DNA of 32,036 nucleotides from Rhodothermales bacterium (GTDB lineage Bacteria; Bacteroidota; Rhodothermia; Rhodothermales; Bin80): assembly GCA_012267425.1 (NCBI GenBank), contig JAAXGO010000052.1, positions 1 to 32,036 on the forward strand, written 5' to 3'. Positions 16,262-24,665 of the stretch are shown piece after piece; position 1 is the stretch's first letter; each line of letters starts with the position of its first letter. The notes under the pieces are model-generated. The model did not search any database, was not told the DNA's origin, and worked only from the letters and a program-made list of their open reading frames with translations. Position numbers and translations under genes: made by a program.

Positions 16262-16806
16262 GTCTCGGGGTCGGTTTTGTGGCGACGGTAGACCAAAAAC
16301 TACTCACGATAGGACACACACTCCAAACGTAGTATTCACGGCCTAATTTGGTTGCGACAAAATTAGCTTCCTACACGCGGAGCACATAAGTTTTTGCTGG
16401 GAGCATGTGATTTTGTTCGACTACGAATTCGATTGTCCGAGAGCCGCAACTATCGGCATGTTCAGTAAAATTCCTGCAACGGGGAGCATGTAATAAAAAT
16501 ATTGTTCTCCCATACGAATTGGATTCTTTGACGGACTGATGCTTCTTGCGGAAGGTAAGCTACCGTAGAGCACCTTGTTTCAATAATTTTTCGAAGTCAT
16601 AACCTTGTGCAGTAACCGGCCTCTATAATAATTTGCCCCACTAAGCCAAACGGCTCTATCGTCGTCACGCCAGTCAGAAATCTCGCCATAGATATACGAT
16701 TGACCACGATCGTTTCGTTATAACGTGTTTTGCATGACGGTGTGCTTTAGCAGCCCCCGGGTCACACTGCCGCACGTATTCGAGTAGCCCCATTCCCACG
16801 CCAAAG
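16262..16806. promoter_or_regulatory. 545-base AT-rich divergent intergenic region
   Basis: Separates the minus-strand GH88-rhaI operon from the plus-strand ABC exporter operon, so both promoters should lie here. It is clearly more AT-rich than its surroundings. GGGAGCATGT occurs twice (16399-16408 and 16482-16491), each followed after 20-30 bases by ACGAATT, so the two blocks look like a diverged duplication. CGTTATAACG, a perfect 10-base palindrome, is at 16716-16725. No open frame or RNA gene was supported. I could not place a convincing -10/-35 or Bacteroidota -7/-33 pair. Confidence 0.5.
16399..16520 (+). repeat. Diverged direct repeat with shared GGGAGCATGT
   Basis: Two blocks starting at 16399 and 16482 share the exact 10-mer GGGAGCATGT, then a T/A-rich spacer, then ACGAATT. 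Similarity beyond these two words is weak. They may be operator halves for the divergent operons or an old duplication. Confidence 0.4.
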
Positions 16807-17730
16807 ATGATCGAGGTACGCGAACTCACAAAGACCTACGGTTCTGAGCGAGCCGTGGATTCGATCTCCTTTGATATCCGTCAAGGAGAGGTGGTCGGTT
16901 TTCTGGGTCCAAACGGCGCAGGAAAAACGACGACCATGAAGCTGATCACGGGCTATCTGCCTCCGAACGAGGGAACGGTCTACGTAGACGGCAAAGACGT
17001 GCGAGAAGAGGCAATTCCTATCCGGCGCCGGATAGGATATTTACCGGAAAGCACGCCGCTCTACCGTGATATGGTAACGTATGATTACCTAGAATTCGTG
17101 GCTGCGATGCGCGGTGTGCCAGTCGAAAAACGGAACATGCGGATCGCTGACATGACGGTAGCGTGCGGAATCGGTGAGGTGCTCGGCAAACGCATCGAAG
17201 CACTCTCGAAAGGATACCGCCAACGTGTCGGCCTGGCACAGGCCATGATCCACGATCCGCCGATCCTGATTCTGGACGAGCCGACATCCGGCCTCGACCC
17301 GAACCAGATCGTCGAGATTCGCGAACTCATCCGCGATCTAGGCCGCGAAAAAACCGTTGTCTTGAGCACGCATATTCTCCCCGAGGTGCAGGCCTCGTGC
17401 GACCGCGTCCTAATAATCCACAGAGGCAAACTTGTCGCCGACGGCACACCCGATGACCTGCAGACGAGTTTTGTCGGTGAGCGTAGAGTCCGGTTCGGTG
17501 TCATGGAGCCTGATACGGTCGTTATGCAGGCCCTTTCGGACTGGGGACGCGCGACTGTTCTGGATTCGCAGATAAACGGTGACGAGTCACTATTTACGCT
17601 TTCTGCCGGCAGCGAAGACATCCGTGGCGCATTGTTTCATCTGGCTGTGGAACGGGGGTGGACGTTGACCGAACTGTACCAGAACCGCACCAACCTGGAA
17701 GACGTCTTCCGGCAATTGACGGCCTCCTGA
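16807..17730 (+). CDS. ABC exporter ATP-binding protein, GldA-type
   Basis: ATPase subunit of an ABC-2 type exporter, at the inner face of the cytoplasmic membrane. In its 307 residues: Walker A GPNGAGKTT at 34-42, the Q-loop region GYLPE at 77-81, the signature LSKGYRQRV at 133-141 (a common variant of LSGGQ in this subfamily), Walker B ILILDEP with D157 and E158, the D-loop SGLDP, and the switch His in STHI. The C-terminal about 90 residues form the extra domain of GldA/NatA-like ATPases, ending EDVFRQLT. It heads a tight operon with the permease (22-base gap), the GldG-like protein and the DUF4340 protein. Equivalent clusters occur in many bacteria that do not glide, so gliding is not implied. 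The substrate is unknown. Confidence 0.95.
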   Translation: MIEVRELTKTYGSERAVDSISFDIRQGEVVGFLGPNGAGKTTTMKLITGYLPPNEGTVYVDGKDVREEAIPIRRRIGYLPESTPLYRDMVTYDYLEFVAAMRGVPVEKRNMRIADMTVACGIGEVLGKRIEALSKGYRQRVGLAQAMIHDPPILILDEPTSGLDPNQIVEIRELIRDLGREKTVVLSTHILPEVQASCDRVLIIHRGKLVADGTPDDLQTSFVGERRVRFGVMEPDTVVMQALSDWGRATVLDSQINGDESLFTLSAGSEDIRGALFHLAVERGWTLTELYQNRTNLEDVFRQLTAS

Positions 17731-17752
17731 CAGACACTCGACGACTCCAATT

Positions 17753-18460
17753 ATGCACGCAACCTGGACCCTGACGAAGCGCGAGCTACGTGCCTATTTT
17801 GACACGCCCGCAGCGTACGTGGTGCTCAGTGTTTTTCTCGGCATCACGGGCTGGTTTTTCGGGAACGCTCTCTTTCTACAGAACGTGGCGTCGCTGCGCT
17901 CAGTGTTTTCGATCGCGCCGTTCATTTTTCTGTTCTTCGTGCCCGCGCTTACCATGGCGACGTTCGCTGAAGAGCGGCGCGCAGGCACTCTCGAATTGCT
18001 CCTTACTTTTCCGGTCCGTGACTGGCAGGTAATCCTGGGCAAACTTCTCTCGGTAACACTATTCCTTCTCCTTGCCATTGCGATTACAGGCATCTACGCC
18101 GTGACTGTCGCGAGCTTAGGAGATCTGGACTTTGGGGCAACGGTCGGCGGATACCTCGGGCTTCTTCTTCTGGGCATTACATACGGAGCGATTGGAATCT
18201 GTGCCTCGAGCCTGACGCGCAACCAAATAGTAGCGTTCATCCTCGGCTTCGCGATAATCTTCGCGCTGTTTCTCCTTGACAAGGTGACGGACTTCGTACC
18301 TGGATGGCTGGGCACGATTATGCAGTATCTCGGAAGCGACTTCCACTTCCAGAATCTGATGCGCGGCGTCATCGATACGCGGGACGTGCTCTACTATCTG
18401 TCGATGACCGGCTTTGCATTTCTCTTGACAACCTACACGTTGGCCAAAAGACCTGAGTGA
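17753..18460 (+). CDS. ABC-2 type permease, GldF-like
   Basis: Membrane subunit partnering the ATPase just upstream. The 235-residue protein starts with a short cytoplasmic segment (TLTKRELRAYFDTPAAY, the usual opening for this family), then has about six hydrophobic segments: YVVLSVFLGITGWFFG, IAPFIFLFFVPALTMATF, LLSVTLFLLLAIAITGIYAV, YLGLLLLGITYGAIGICA, IVAFILGFAIIFALFLL and a C-terminal YLSMTGFAFLLTTY. EERRAGTLELLLTFPV between segments is the conserved cytoplasmic helix of ABC-2 permeases. It is a half-size permease, so a homodimer is likely. It is followed after seven bases by the GldG-like gene. The start has no clear Shine-Dalgarno site, as for several genes here. Confidence 0.93.
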   Translation: MHATWTLTKRELRAYFDTPAAYVVLSVFLGITGWFFGNALFLQNVASLRSVFSIAPFIFLFFVPALTMATFAEERRAGTLELLLTFPVRDWQVILGKLLSVTLFLLLAIAITGIYAVTVASLGDLDFGATVGGYLGLLLLGITYGAIGICASSLTRNQIVAFILGFAIIFALFLLDKVTDFVPGWLGTIMQYLGSDFHFQNLMRGVIDTRDVLYYLSMTGFAFLLTTYTLAKRPE

Positions 18461-18467
18461 TCCGACC

Positions 18468-19988
18468 ATGAAGAGAGACTGGACATCGCAGACGGCCATC
18501 CTCCTTGTCGGAGGCATTCTCGTCGCGATTAATCTCATCGGGCTCAATCTGTTTGGGCGTCTGGACTTGACGGACGACTCGGTCTACTCCCTCTCGGACG
18601 CCTCGATAAGCTTGGTAAGGGAGCTCCAAGACCCTGTCACCATTACGGCCTTCTTCACGGCCAACCTACCTGCACAGTTCGCTGTCAACCGCCGCTTCCT
18701 CAAGGACAAACTCGACGACTATCGGGCCTACGGGGGACAAAATGTGCAGTATCAGTTCGTCGACCCAGGCGACGACGAAGAGCTCAGTGAGGAAGCTGCC
18801 CGGTATCGGATCCCGACGGTACAGATACAGATTATCGAAAGCGACAACGTCCAGCTTAAGAACGCCTACATGGGCGTTGCAATCCAATACGAGGATAAGC
18901 GCGAGATCATCCCCGTCGTCCAGGACCTCTCACGGCTCGAGTACGACCTGACGAGCGCGATCCGCCGCCTTACAATTGACAAGAAGCCCATCGCTGGCAT
19001 TCTCGCTGGTCACGGCGAACCGAGCCTGATTCAGGACATGCCGACGCTCCAGGAAGGCCTGAGCACCAACTACGACGCCCGTGCAATATCGGTGGACGGT
19101 CTCACGGGAGACGCGAAACCTGATGTGATCTTCGTCATCTCGCCCCAGGACACGATTCCCGACGAAGATCTGCGGGCGCTTGACTCGTATTTGATGGACG
19201 GCGGGCGGATCGCGTTCTTGATTAACCGTGTGGCTGCGAATCTGCAAGTAGGTCAAGCGGCGGAGCTGACTACCGGCCTCGAGACAGTTCTCGCAACGTA
19301 TGGCGTGGCACTGTCACCGAATCTGATCATGGACGAGCAGAGCTCGGTCGTGACGATGCAGCGCCGTCAAGGATTTTTCAACATCGCACAACAGATCGAA
19401 TACCCTCTGTTTCCGATCGCCTCGAACTTCAACAGCGGCAACCAGATGGTGAATCGGCTGCGCGAAGTCGCGTTCTATTTTGTGAGTTCGATCGATACGT
19501 CGCAAGTATTGCCGGACGGCGTCACCATGGAGCCGCTCATATATTCGTCTCACCAGAGCGGTGTGCAGCAGGGTTTCTTCATGCTGCAGCCCATGCAGAC
19601 GACAGCCACGCTCAGCGGAGGACCCTACACGCTAGCGGCTGCCTACTCTGGAGAATTTCCCAGCGCGTTCGAGCCCGGTAGGAAGAGCGTGCCGACACGC
19701 ATCGTCGTCGTAGGTGACGGCGATTTCGTAAACGAGGCAATGGTAGGGTCCATCCCGGGCAATCTGGAGTTCGGGCTCAACATGGCGGACTGGCTCGTGC
19801 AAGACGAAGCGCTCCTCGCCATTCGCTCCAAGACGATCGAACCCCGGTCGCTCAGGCCGTCTTCGGAGACCATGCGTCCATGGATCAAATACGGCAACAT
19901 GGTCGGGCCGGTGATTCTGGTCGTGCTTTTCGGCTTCGTGCGCTGGCGTCGACGCAGGGATCGGCAAATCGTGGTCGTTCAGAAGTAG
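18468..19988 (+). CDS. GldG-like ABC transporter auxiliary protein
   Basis: A 506-residue membrane-anchored component of the exporter. One N-terminal transmembrane helix (TAILLVGGILVAINLIGLNL) is followed by the family marker RLDLTDDSVYSLSDAS, then a large extracytoplasmic region with SRLEYDLTSAIRRL, AGILAGHGEPS, DVIFVISPQDTIPDEDLRAL and FLINRV, and VVVGDGDFVNEAM near the end. A second helix at the C-terminus (MVGPVILVVLFGFVRW) is capped by a run of arginines. This is the layout of GldG/ABC_transp_aux proteins, which are always encoded next to an ABC-2 permease. It probably acts outside the membrane with the permease; the molecular role of the family is unsettled. It is followed after 13 bases by the DUF4340 gene. 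Confidence 0.92.
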   Translation: MKRDWTSQTAILLVGGILVAINLIGLNLFGRLDLTDDSVYSLSDASISLVRELQDPVTITAFFTANLPAQFAVNRRFLKDKLDDYRAYGGQNVQYQFVDPGDDEELSEEAARYRIPTVQIQIIESDNVQLKNAYMGVAIQYEDKREIIPVVQDLSRLEYDLTSAIRRLTIDKKPIAGILAGHGEPSLIQDMPTLQEGLSTNYDARAISVDGLTGDAKPDVIFVISPQDTIPDEDLRALDSYLMDGGRIAFLINRVAANLQVGQAAELTTGLETVLATYGVALSPNLIMDEQSSVVTMQRRQGFFNIAQQIEYPLFPIASNFNSGNQMVNRLREVAFYFVSSIDTSQVLPDGVTMEPLIYSSHQSGVQQGFFMLQPMQTTATLSGGPYTLAAAYSGEFPSAFEPGRKSVPTRIVVVGDGDFVNEAMVGSIPGNLEFGLNMADWLVQDEALLAIRSKTIEPRSLRPSSETMRPWIKYGNMVGPVILVVLFGFVRWRRRRDRQIVVVQK

Positions 19989-20001
19989 ACTCCCTTCAGC
20001 C

Positions 20002-20880
20002 ATGGACCCCAAGCGACTTCTCCTACTGCTGGGCATATTGGTCGTACTCGTTGGCGTATCGTTCTTCTCGGGCGCATTCGAGCGAGACGAAAGGACGATC
20101 AGCGTGCCGAAACTCGACATCCCCGGCGAAGAAGTAACCTCCCTGACCCTCGTTCTGCCGGATGATTCACTTGTGCTTGTCAAATCTGGCTCACGCTGGA
20201 TGCTTACCAGCCCCGTTAACGACCTGTCGGATTCCGTGACGGTGGCGAACTTTCTGCGGGACCTTTCCAGCGTGACCATCGAAACAGCCGCGTCGTACGA
20301 TTCCGAACGTTGGGCCCGCTACGGCGTGAACGGCGGCGGTGTGGTGCTCACGGCTTCCTGGGAGGGAGATTCACAGACAGTCGTTATCGGCAGCCAAGGG
20401 CCGGATTATCAGTCAGCATACGTACGGCTGCCGGACGACGAACGGGTGTTCGTGACGCATGGGCGACTTGCTCCGGCTCGGGATCTCGATCGCTGGCGGA
20501 ACAAGTTGATTCTGGACATCGCCGCTCAAGACCTTGCCTCGGTGTCCGTTCGCCGTCCTGACGGCAGTTACTTGGTGCAGCGTGGTCCTCTCGGATGGAC
20601 GTTGGACGATGCACCCGCAGATTCCGCGTCGGTCGCCGTCTGGTTGCGGCGGTTCGCTTCCATGCGTGCGGACGGCTTCTATGACGAGCTGCCGCCGGTA
20701 ATCCTACAGGAGTCGTCGTACGAACTTGCCCTTCAGACTACCGCCGGAGCAACCGAGGTCATCCGCCTCATCGAATACGAGGACGAGCTGGCGCTTACCA
20801 CCAGTGCAGGCGAAACCACGTATCGCCTCCGGAAGAGCCGCCTTGATTCCTACTTCCCTGACCCGGAATCCCTGCAGTGA
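20002..20880 (+). CDS. DUF4340 domain protein, membrane-anchored
   Basis: A 292-residue protein with one N-terminal membrane helix (RLLLLLGILVVLVGVSFFS) and an extracytoplasmic beta-rich domain of the DUF4340 type. Markers are SLTLVLPDDSLVLVKSGSRW early on, DSERWARYGVNGGGVVLTA (the SERFGLG-like element), VVIGSQGPDYQSAYVRLPD and VFVTHGRLAPARDLDRWRNK. DUF4340 genes commonly follow GldG-like genes, so it is the fourth part of the same exporter. Function unknown; an envelope scaffold or substrate-handling role is plausible from topology only. The stop codon overlaps a possible GTG start for htpG at 20877 (GTGA), which hints at translational coupling. Confidence 0.85.
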   Translation: MDPKRLLLLLGILVVLVGVSFFSGAFERDERTISVPKLDIPGEEVTSLTLVLPDDSLVLVKSGSRWMLTSPVNDLSDSVTVANFLRDLSSVTIETAASYDSERWARYGVNGGGVVLTASWEGDSQTVVIGSQGPDYQSAYVRLPDDERVFVTHGRLAPARDLDRWRNKLILDIAAQDLASVSVRRPDGSYLVQRGPLGWTLDDAPADSASVAVWLRRFASMRADGFYDELPPVILQESSYELALQTTAGATEVIRLIEYEDELALTTSAGETTYRLRKSRLDSYFPDPESLQ

Positions 20881-20888
20881 CAAGCCCA

Positions 20889-22766
20889 ATGGCAAACAAG
20901 GAGACGTCAGCCGTCGAAGAATTCGAGTATCGGGCAGAGATGCAGCAGCTGCTGCATCTGATCGTCCATTCGCTGTACACGCACAAGGAGATTTTCCTGC
21001 GCGAGCTCGTCTCGAACGCGTCGGATGCACTCAACAAGATCCGGTTCCGGCAGCTGTCCGATCATTCACTACGCGGACCGGTAGGGAACTACTCCATTAC
21101 GATTACTCTGGACGAGGATGCGAAGACCCTGTCGGTGGAGGATACCGGCATCGGAATGACGAAGAATGACCTCACAGCCAGATTAGGTACCGTCGCGAGC
21201 AGTGGGACGCTGGCGTTTCTGGAAGAGATTGGCAAGAACGACAAGCCGGTTGACGCCAATCTGATAGGACAGTTCGGCGTTGGCTTCTATGCCTCCTTCA
21301 TGGTGGCGGAACGCATCGTTATCGATACGCTGCACGCCAATCCTGCTGCCACTGCCTGGCGTTGGGAATCGGACGGAGGAGGGAGCTACACAATCTCCGA
21401 GAGTGATCGGACGGAGCGCGGAACGAAAGTCACGCTGCATCTCAAGGACGACTCGGCGGAGTTCTCTCGCGAGTTCCGAGTAAAGGGCGTCGTCCGAAAG
21501 TACTCCAACTTCGTGGACTTCCCGATCCGAGTAGGCACGGAGAAGGTCAATACCGTCAAGGCGCTGTGGCGTAAGCAGAAGGGTGACGTGACCGACAAGC
21601 AGCGGAGCGAATTCTACAAATTCATCACGAACGACTATAAGGATCCGCTGGGCCACCTGCACGTGCACATTGAAGGTGCAGTCAATTTCGACGCACTGCT
21701 TTTCGTGCCGAAGACCGCGCCCGCGGGATTCTTTCGGGAAGACTACGAACGCTGCCTGCACCTCTACTCGTCAGGTGTGTTCATCCAGGATGATGCGAAG
21801 GCGCTCTTGCCTGAGTATCTGCGATTCGTACGGGGCGTGGTAGATACCGGCGATTTGCCGCTCAACGTTTCGCGCGAAGTAACGCAGAGCAGCCAGGTGA
21901 TGACCAAGATCAACTCGATCCTGACGGGCAAAGTGCTCGGGATGCTTACCGAGTGGGCTAATGAAGAGCAGAGCGACCAGTACGAAACGTTTATCGGTCA
22001 ATTCGGCATGATGCTCAAGATGGGGCTGTCTCAGGAATTCAAGAAGCGAGACGAGCTGATTGAATTGCTCCGATACGCGTCCACAAACACCAAAGACAAT
22101 GCTACGACGTCGCTAAAGAACTACGTCGGCAGGATGAAGGAGGGACAGAAGGCGATCTATTATCTGTTGGGCGACCACATGGCGGTAGCACGGCGCAACC
22201 CGGCTCTGGAGTATTTCGCCAAGAATGATCTGGAGGTGCTTCTGCTTGTCGATCCCGTTGACGTGTTCACGTTCACGCACCTGCACTCGTACGACGACAA
22301 GCCGATCACAAGTATTGAGAAGGCTGACATCGATCTTGACGAGGCAGATGGTGAATCCGCACTGGCAACCGAAGCAGAGGATAACCTGCTGGCGCTCTTC
22401 CGTATCACGCTGCGTGATTCCATCGAGGACGTGAAAGCATCAAAGCGCCTGATCGATTCGGCTGCAACGCTGGTTGTGGGTCCGTCCGGCATGGATACGC
22501 AAGTAGAGCGTATGATGAAGGTGGTGAACCGCGAATTCGAGGCGTCGAAAAAGATCTTGGAGGTCAACATGTCGCACCCGCTCATGAAGAACATGGCTCG
22601 TCTTAGAGCGCAGGGCGGAAGTGAGGATCTCCTCGAAAAGGCAGTCCATCTAGTCTACGAGGGGGCCCTCCTCATAGACGGCAATCTCGGCGAGACAGCC
22701 AGATTCGTGGAGCGAATGACAGAACTTATGGTGGAGGCGACGCGCGGTGACACCAACCATGCGTAG
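20889..22766 (+). CDS. htpG: Hsp90-family chaperone HtpG
   Basis: Cytoplasmic ATP-dependent chaperone. The 625-residue protein has the GHKL ATPase motifs in order: HLIVHSLYTHKEIFLRELVS and NASDALNKIRF, then SVEDTGIGMTK, LGTVASSGT (ATP lid) and LIGQFGVGFYASFMVAERI. The middle domain shows RVGTEKVNTVKALW, LPLNVSREVTQSS and IYYLLGD. The C-terminal dimerisation domain ends near LIDGNLGETARFVERMTELM. Length and motif spacing are normal. The ATG at 20889 gives a typical N-terminus; a GTG at 20877 would add four residues and overlap the DUF4340 stop by four bases. Either way htpG follows the ABC exporter genes with essentially no gap, an arrangement I do not recall as usual. No heat-shock type promoter was seen within the overlap. 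Confidence 0.96.
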   Translation: MANKETSAVEEFEYRAEMQQLLHLIVHSLYTHKEIFLRELVSNASDALNKIRFRQLSDHSLRGPVGNYSITITLDEDAKTLSVEDTGIGMTKNDLTARLGTVASSGTLAFLEEIGKNDKPVDANLIGQFGVGFYASFMVAERIVIDTLHANPAATAWRWESDGGGSYTISESDRTERGTKVTLHLKDDSAEFSREFRVKGVVRKYSNFVDFPIRVGTEKVNTVKALWRKQKGDVTDKQRSEFYKFITNDYKDPLGHLHVHIEGAVNFDALLFVPKTAPAGFFREDYERCLHLYSSGVFIQDDAKALLPEYLRFVRGVVDTGDLPLNVSREVTQSSQVMTKINSILTGKVLGMLTEWANEEQSDQYETFIGQFGMMLKMGLSQEFKKRDELIELLRYASTNTKDNATTSLKNYVGRMKEGQKAIYYLLGDHMAVARRNPALEYFAKNDLEVLLLVDPVDVFTFTHLHSYDDKPITSIEKADIDLDEADGESALATEAEDNLLALFRITLRDSIEDVKASKRLIDSAATLVVGPSGMDTQVERMMKVVNREFEASKKILEVNMSHPLMKNMARLRAQGGSEDLLEKAVHLVYEGALLIDGNLGETARFVERMTELMVEATRGDTNHA

Positions 22767-22921
22767 AGACATGACGGCCTATTCGGTTGTAGCCACTTAC
22801 ATGTTCGCAAGTTGCCGCAGGTCACGTACTGACAGCACAATCGAAGTCTTCCTTGGACACGGCAACACTTCGTCTGGTGTCGGCGCATCCGGCGGGTTGG
22901 CCGCTCCACAGCAATCTAGGT

Positions 22922-22959
22922 ACGGGCTCCTGCCTTCTGGATGTAGAGGTAGAGCCCGT
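22922..22959. other. Inverted repeat between htpG and the propeller gene
   Basis: ACGGGCTC (22922-22929) and GAGCCCGT (22952-22959) are perfect 8-base complements, and the inner bases extend the stem imperfectly around a loop near GGATGT. There is no T run on either strand, so it is not a classic intrinsic terminator. It sits between convergent htpG and the propeller gene, where it could still slow or end transcription. Nothing else was recognised in 22767-23023. Confidence 0.4.
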
Positions 22960-23023
22960 TGCCTCCCGTGCCTAACAGGCTGCGGCCCCAAGCTCACGAG
23001 GCCGGACGGGGATTGGCTTCCTC

Positions 23024-24259
23024 TCACGATGGACTTCGGTCAGCCGGCGTGATTCGTGCCCGAACGACGTAGCTCACGTCCAACTCGTCCGTCACGACCA
23101 GCCATACCAGGTCTCCACGCACAACGGGGATAACTGAGTCGAAATGGTTAAGACCTGACCCTAGGCTGGCTGTTCCGAGATAGGCGCCGTTCTCCGAGTA
23201 TACATCAAACAGTACCTCGTCGCCGTCGGACGGGATGCGGACCCACAGGTTGTTCTCGACCGACTCGAAAATGTCCTCGACGGCGGGTTTGACGTTGGGT
23301 ATACGGGACCAGTCGAACTGTCTACCCACGCCCATGCTCAAGAGGCTTTGCCGCATCTCATAGATCACCGAGTCGCGTTCGGCCATGTGTACGGGGACAG
23401 GTAAGCGTCGGGTCTCGACCAAGAGGGTCGTACCACTGCCAGGCTGCCACCGCCTGATGCGATACTCGGGATCACCCTCCTGGGTGAACCACCGGGCGCC
23501 TCGCGAATCTATGAAACTGATTCCGGACGGGAAGAACGGGATCAAAAACAGATTGTAGCCACTGTTTCTCTCTAGGTAGAAAGTGCCGGGCTGACTCCTG
23601 GGATCGTACTCCTCGTCCTCCGCGCCGTCGGTGGGCAGGAGCACCGAGTCGATTCGCTTCATCGTCAGATCGTAGACGTGAATCTGCTCCTGAATTCCGT
23701 CCCACACCGGCCGGTAGATGCGGCTCCCGGCCACCATTGTGCCGTTCCACACCCAGCCGAAATTCCCGTCAGAGAACGGAAACGACTCGATGAAGCCGTC
23801 CTCGGCCCCAAAGACCGACATCCTCCCGTTGCGCGCATCCGGGACCCATAGGCGTCCTTCGGGGCCGAGCATGAGACCGTTCGCATTCACGAATTCGCCG
23901 GGTCCCTGCCCCTTTCTGCCATGAGTCACGATGTGAGTGCCATCCGGGCCGAAGACGCGTAGTTCCTGCACCTGGGATTCGAGCACGACGAAAGCTCCGC
24001 CGTCCAGCACAACGAGGCCCTTCAGATACCCAAACATATCTGGCCCACCACCATCCACGGAACCGACACGCAGTTCCTCCACCAGTGACCAAGTTGGAGA
24101 TACGTCCGCCGTCGGGATGTTCGTTACGTGGACCGCTCCGGAAGGTAACGTGTCCCGCACCGTGGTCCATTCGCTCTGAGACGCGGTGTCGCTACAGCCT
24201 GTCAAGGCTATCCATGCCACGGCGAGCAGCGTCATTACAATCGTACAAGTCCGTTTCAT
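23024..24259 (-). CDS. 6-bladed beta-propeller lipoprotein
   Basis: A 411-residue exported lipoprotein. The signal peptide (MKRTCTIVMTLLAVAWIA) ends in a perfect lipobox LTGC. The rest is the 6-bladed beta-propeller type common in Bacteroidota and Gemmatimonadota: VVLESQVQELRVFGPDG, HIVTHGRKGQGPGEF (the hallmark GxGPGEF loop), GRLWVPDARNGRMSVF, and later NNLWVRIPSDGDEVLFDVY with YSENGAYLGT. Such proteins are NHL-like propellers of unassigned binding function. The longer frame to 24373 is rejected because its first 38 residues read through the poly-A repeat, and the signal peptide begins at 24259. Its presumed promoter contains the GAAAAAAA tandem repeat at 24330-24362. Confidence 0.85.
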   Translation of the reverse strand: MKRTCTIVMTLLAVAWIALTGCSDTASQSEWTTVRDTLPSGAVHVTNIPTADVSPTWSLVEELRVGSVDGGGPDMFGYLKGLVVLDGGAFVVLESQVQELRVFGPDGTHIVTHGRKGQGPGEFVNANGLMLGPEGRLWVPDARNGRMSVFGAEDGFIESFPFSDGNFGWVWNGTMVAGSRIYRPVWDGIQEQIHVYDLTMKRIDSVLLPTDGAEDEEYDPRSQPGTFYLERNSGYNLFLIPFFPSGISFIDSRGARWFTQEGDPEYRIRRWQPGSGTTLLVETRRLPVPVHMAERDSVIYEMRQSLLSMGVGRQFDWSRIPNVKPAVEDIFESVENNLWVRIPSDGDEVLFDVYSENGAYLGTASLGSGLNHFDSVIPVVRGDLVWLVVTDELDVSYVVRARITPADRSPS

Positions 24260-24425
24260 GCTCAATCGAAGTTCGGTTGCGATTTGCTGGGCCCCATTCA
24301 CTCCTTGCGGACTTACGCTAATGACGGTCGAAAAAAAGAAAAAAAGAAAAAAAGAAAAAAAGTTGTGTCCCATTCAGCATAATCACATATCGAGACGTTG
24401 ATCATTCAAGGCCTGCCAACGGTAA
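24260..24425. promoter_or_regulatory. Divergent region between propeller lipoprotein and ImmA/IrrE-like operon
   Basis: Promoters for the minus-strand lipoprotein gene and for the plus-strand ORF pair should lie here. Its centre is occupied by the octamer repeat described separately. No clear -10/-35 was assigned. If the small ORF at 24426 is not real, the non-coding stretch extends to 24661. Confidence 0.4.
24330..24362. repeat. Four perfect tandem copies of GAAAAAAA
   Basis: G followed by seven A, repeated four times without error, then a closing G (33 bases). It lies 71-103 bases upstream of the lipoprotein ATG at 24259 (minus strand, where it reads TTTTTTTC) and about 64 bases before the plus-strand ORF at 24426. 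Repeats of this kind change copy number by slipped-strand mispairing in known phase-variable promoters; eight-base steps would alter promoter spacing and helical phase. The sequence shows one allele only. Confidence 0.9.
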
Positions 24426-24665
24426 TTGGAAAAGTACTGCAATTGGCGCTTCAAAAAAATACCGAGCGCTTTCGTAGCCAAACGGATCGAGCCCCCATTG
24501 GGAAAGACGAACCCCGTATGCCGCCTCGCACGTGTAGGATTCAATCTGAGCTTTGCCTCGGAGTCTTCGGCGGATGCTCCGGCCCTTTGCGACGAGATTC
24601 GAAAGTTCCCAATGTTGCTTGACGAATCCACAGCCCTTGATGTACTGCCCCCCCTCCCCCCATGA
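24426..24665 (+). CDS. Possible small ORF overlapping the ImmA/IrrE-like gene
   Basis: A 79-codon frame starting at TTG and ending in the sequence LDVLPPLPP. Its TGA (24663-24665) overlaps the next gene's ATG (24662-24664) as ATGA, the classic layout of translationally coupled genes. The last codons are two C tracts (C7 at 24648-24654, C6 at 24656-24661). No domain is recognised, and no ribosome binding site was assigned to the TTG. It could be a real coupled gene, the N-terminal part of the next gene separated by a slip in the C tracts, or chance. Confidence 0.35.
   Translation: MEKYCNWRFKKIPSAFVAKRIEPPLGKTNPVCRLARVGFNLSFASESSADAPALCDEIRKFPMLLDESTALDVLPPLPP

Noticed and set aside
17203-17229. 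Non-canonical ABC signature LSKGYRQRV as a defect
   Set aside because: LSKGxxQR is a frequent and functional variant in NatA/GldA-type ATPases.
16807-19988. Gliding motility machinery
   Set aside because: The ATPase, permease and GldG-like proteins resemble GldA/F/G, but the same cluster with DUF4340 is common in non-gliding bacteria, and no other gld or spr genes are present.
22747-23052. 101-codon plus-strand frame after htpG
   Set aside because: Overlaps the 3' ends of two genes on either side, no domain, and contains the inverted repeat; looks like chance.
24260-24373. N-terminal extension of the propeller protein to 24373
   Set aside because: It reads a Phe/Ser-rich stretch through the octamer repeat; the signal peptide with lipobox starts at 24259.
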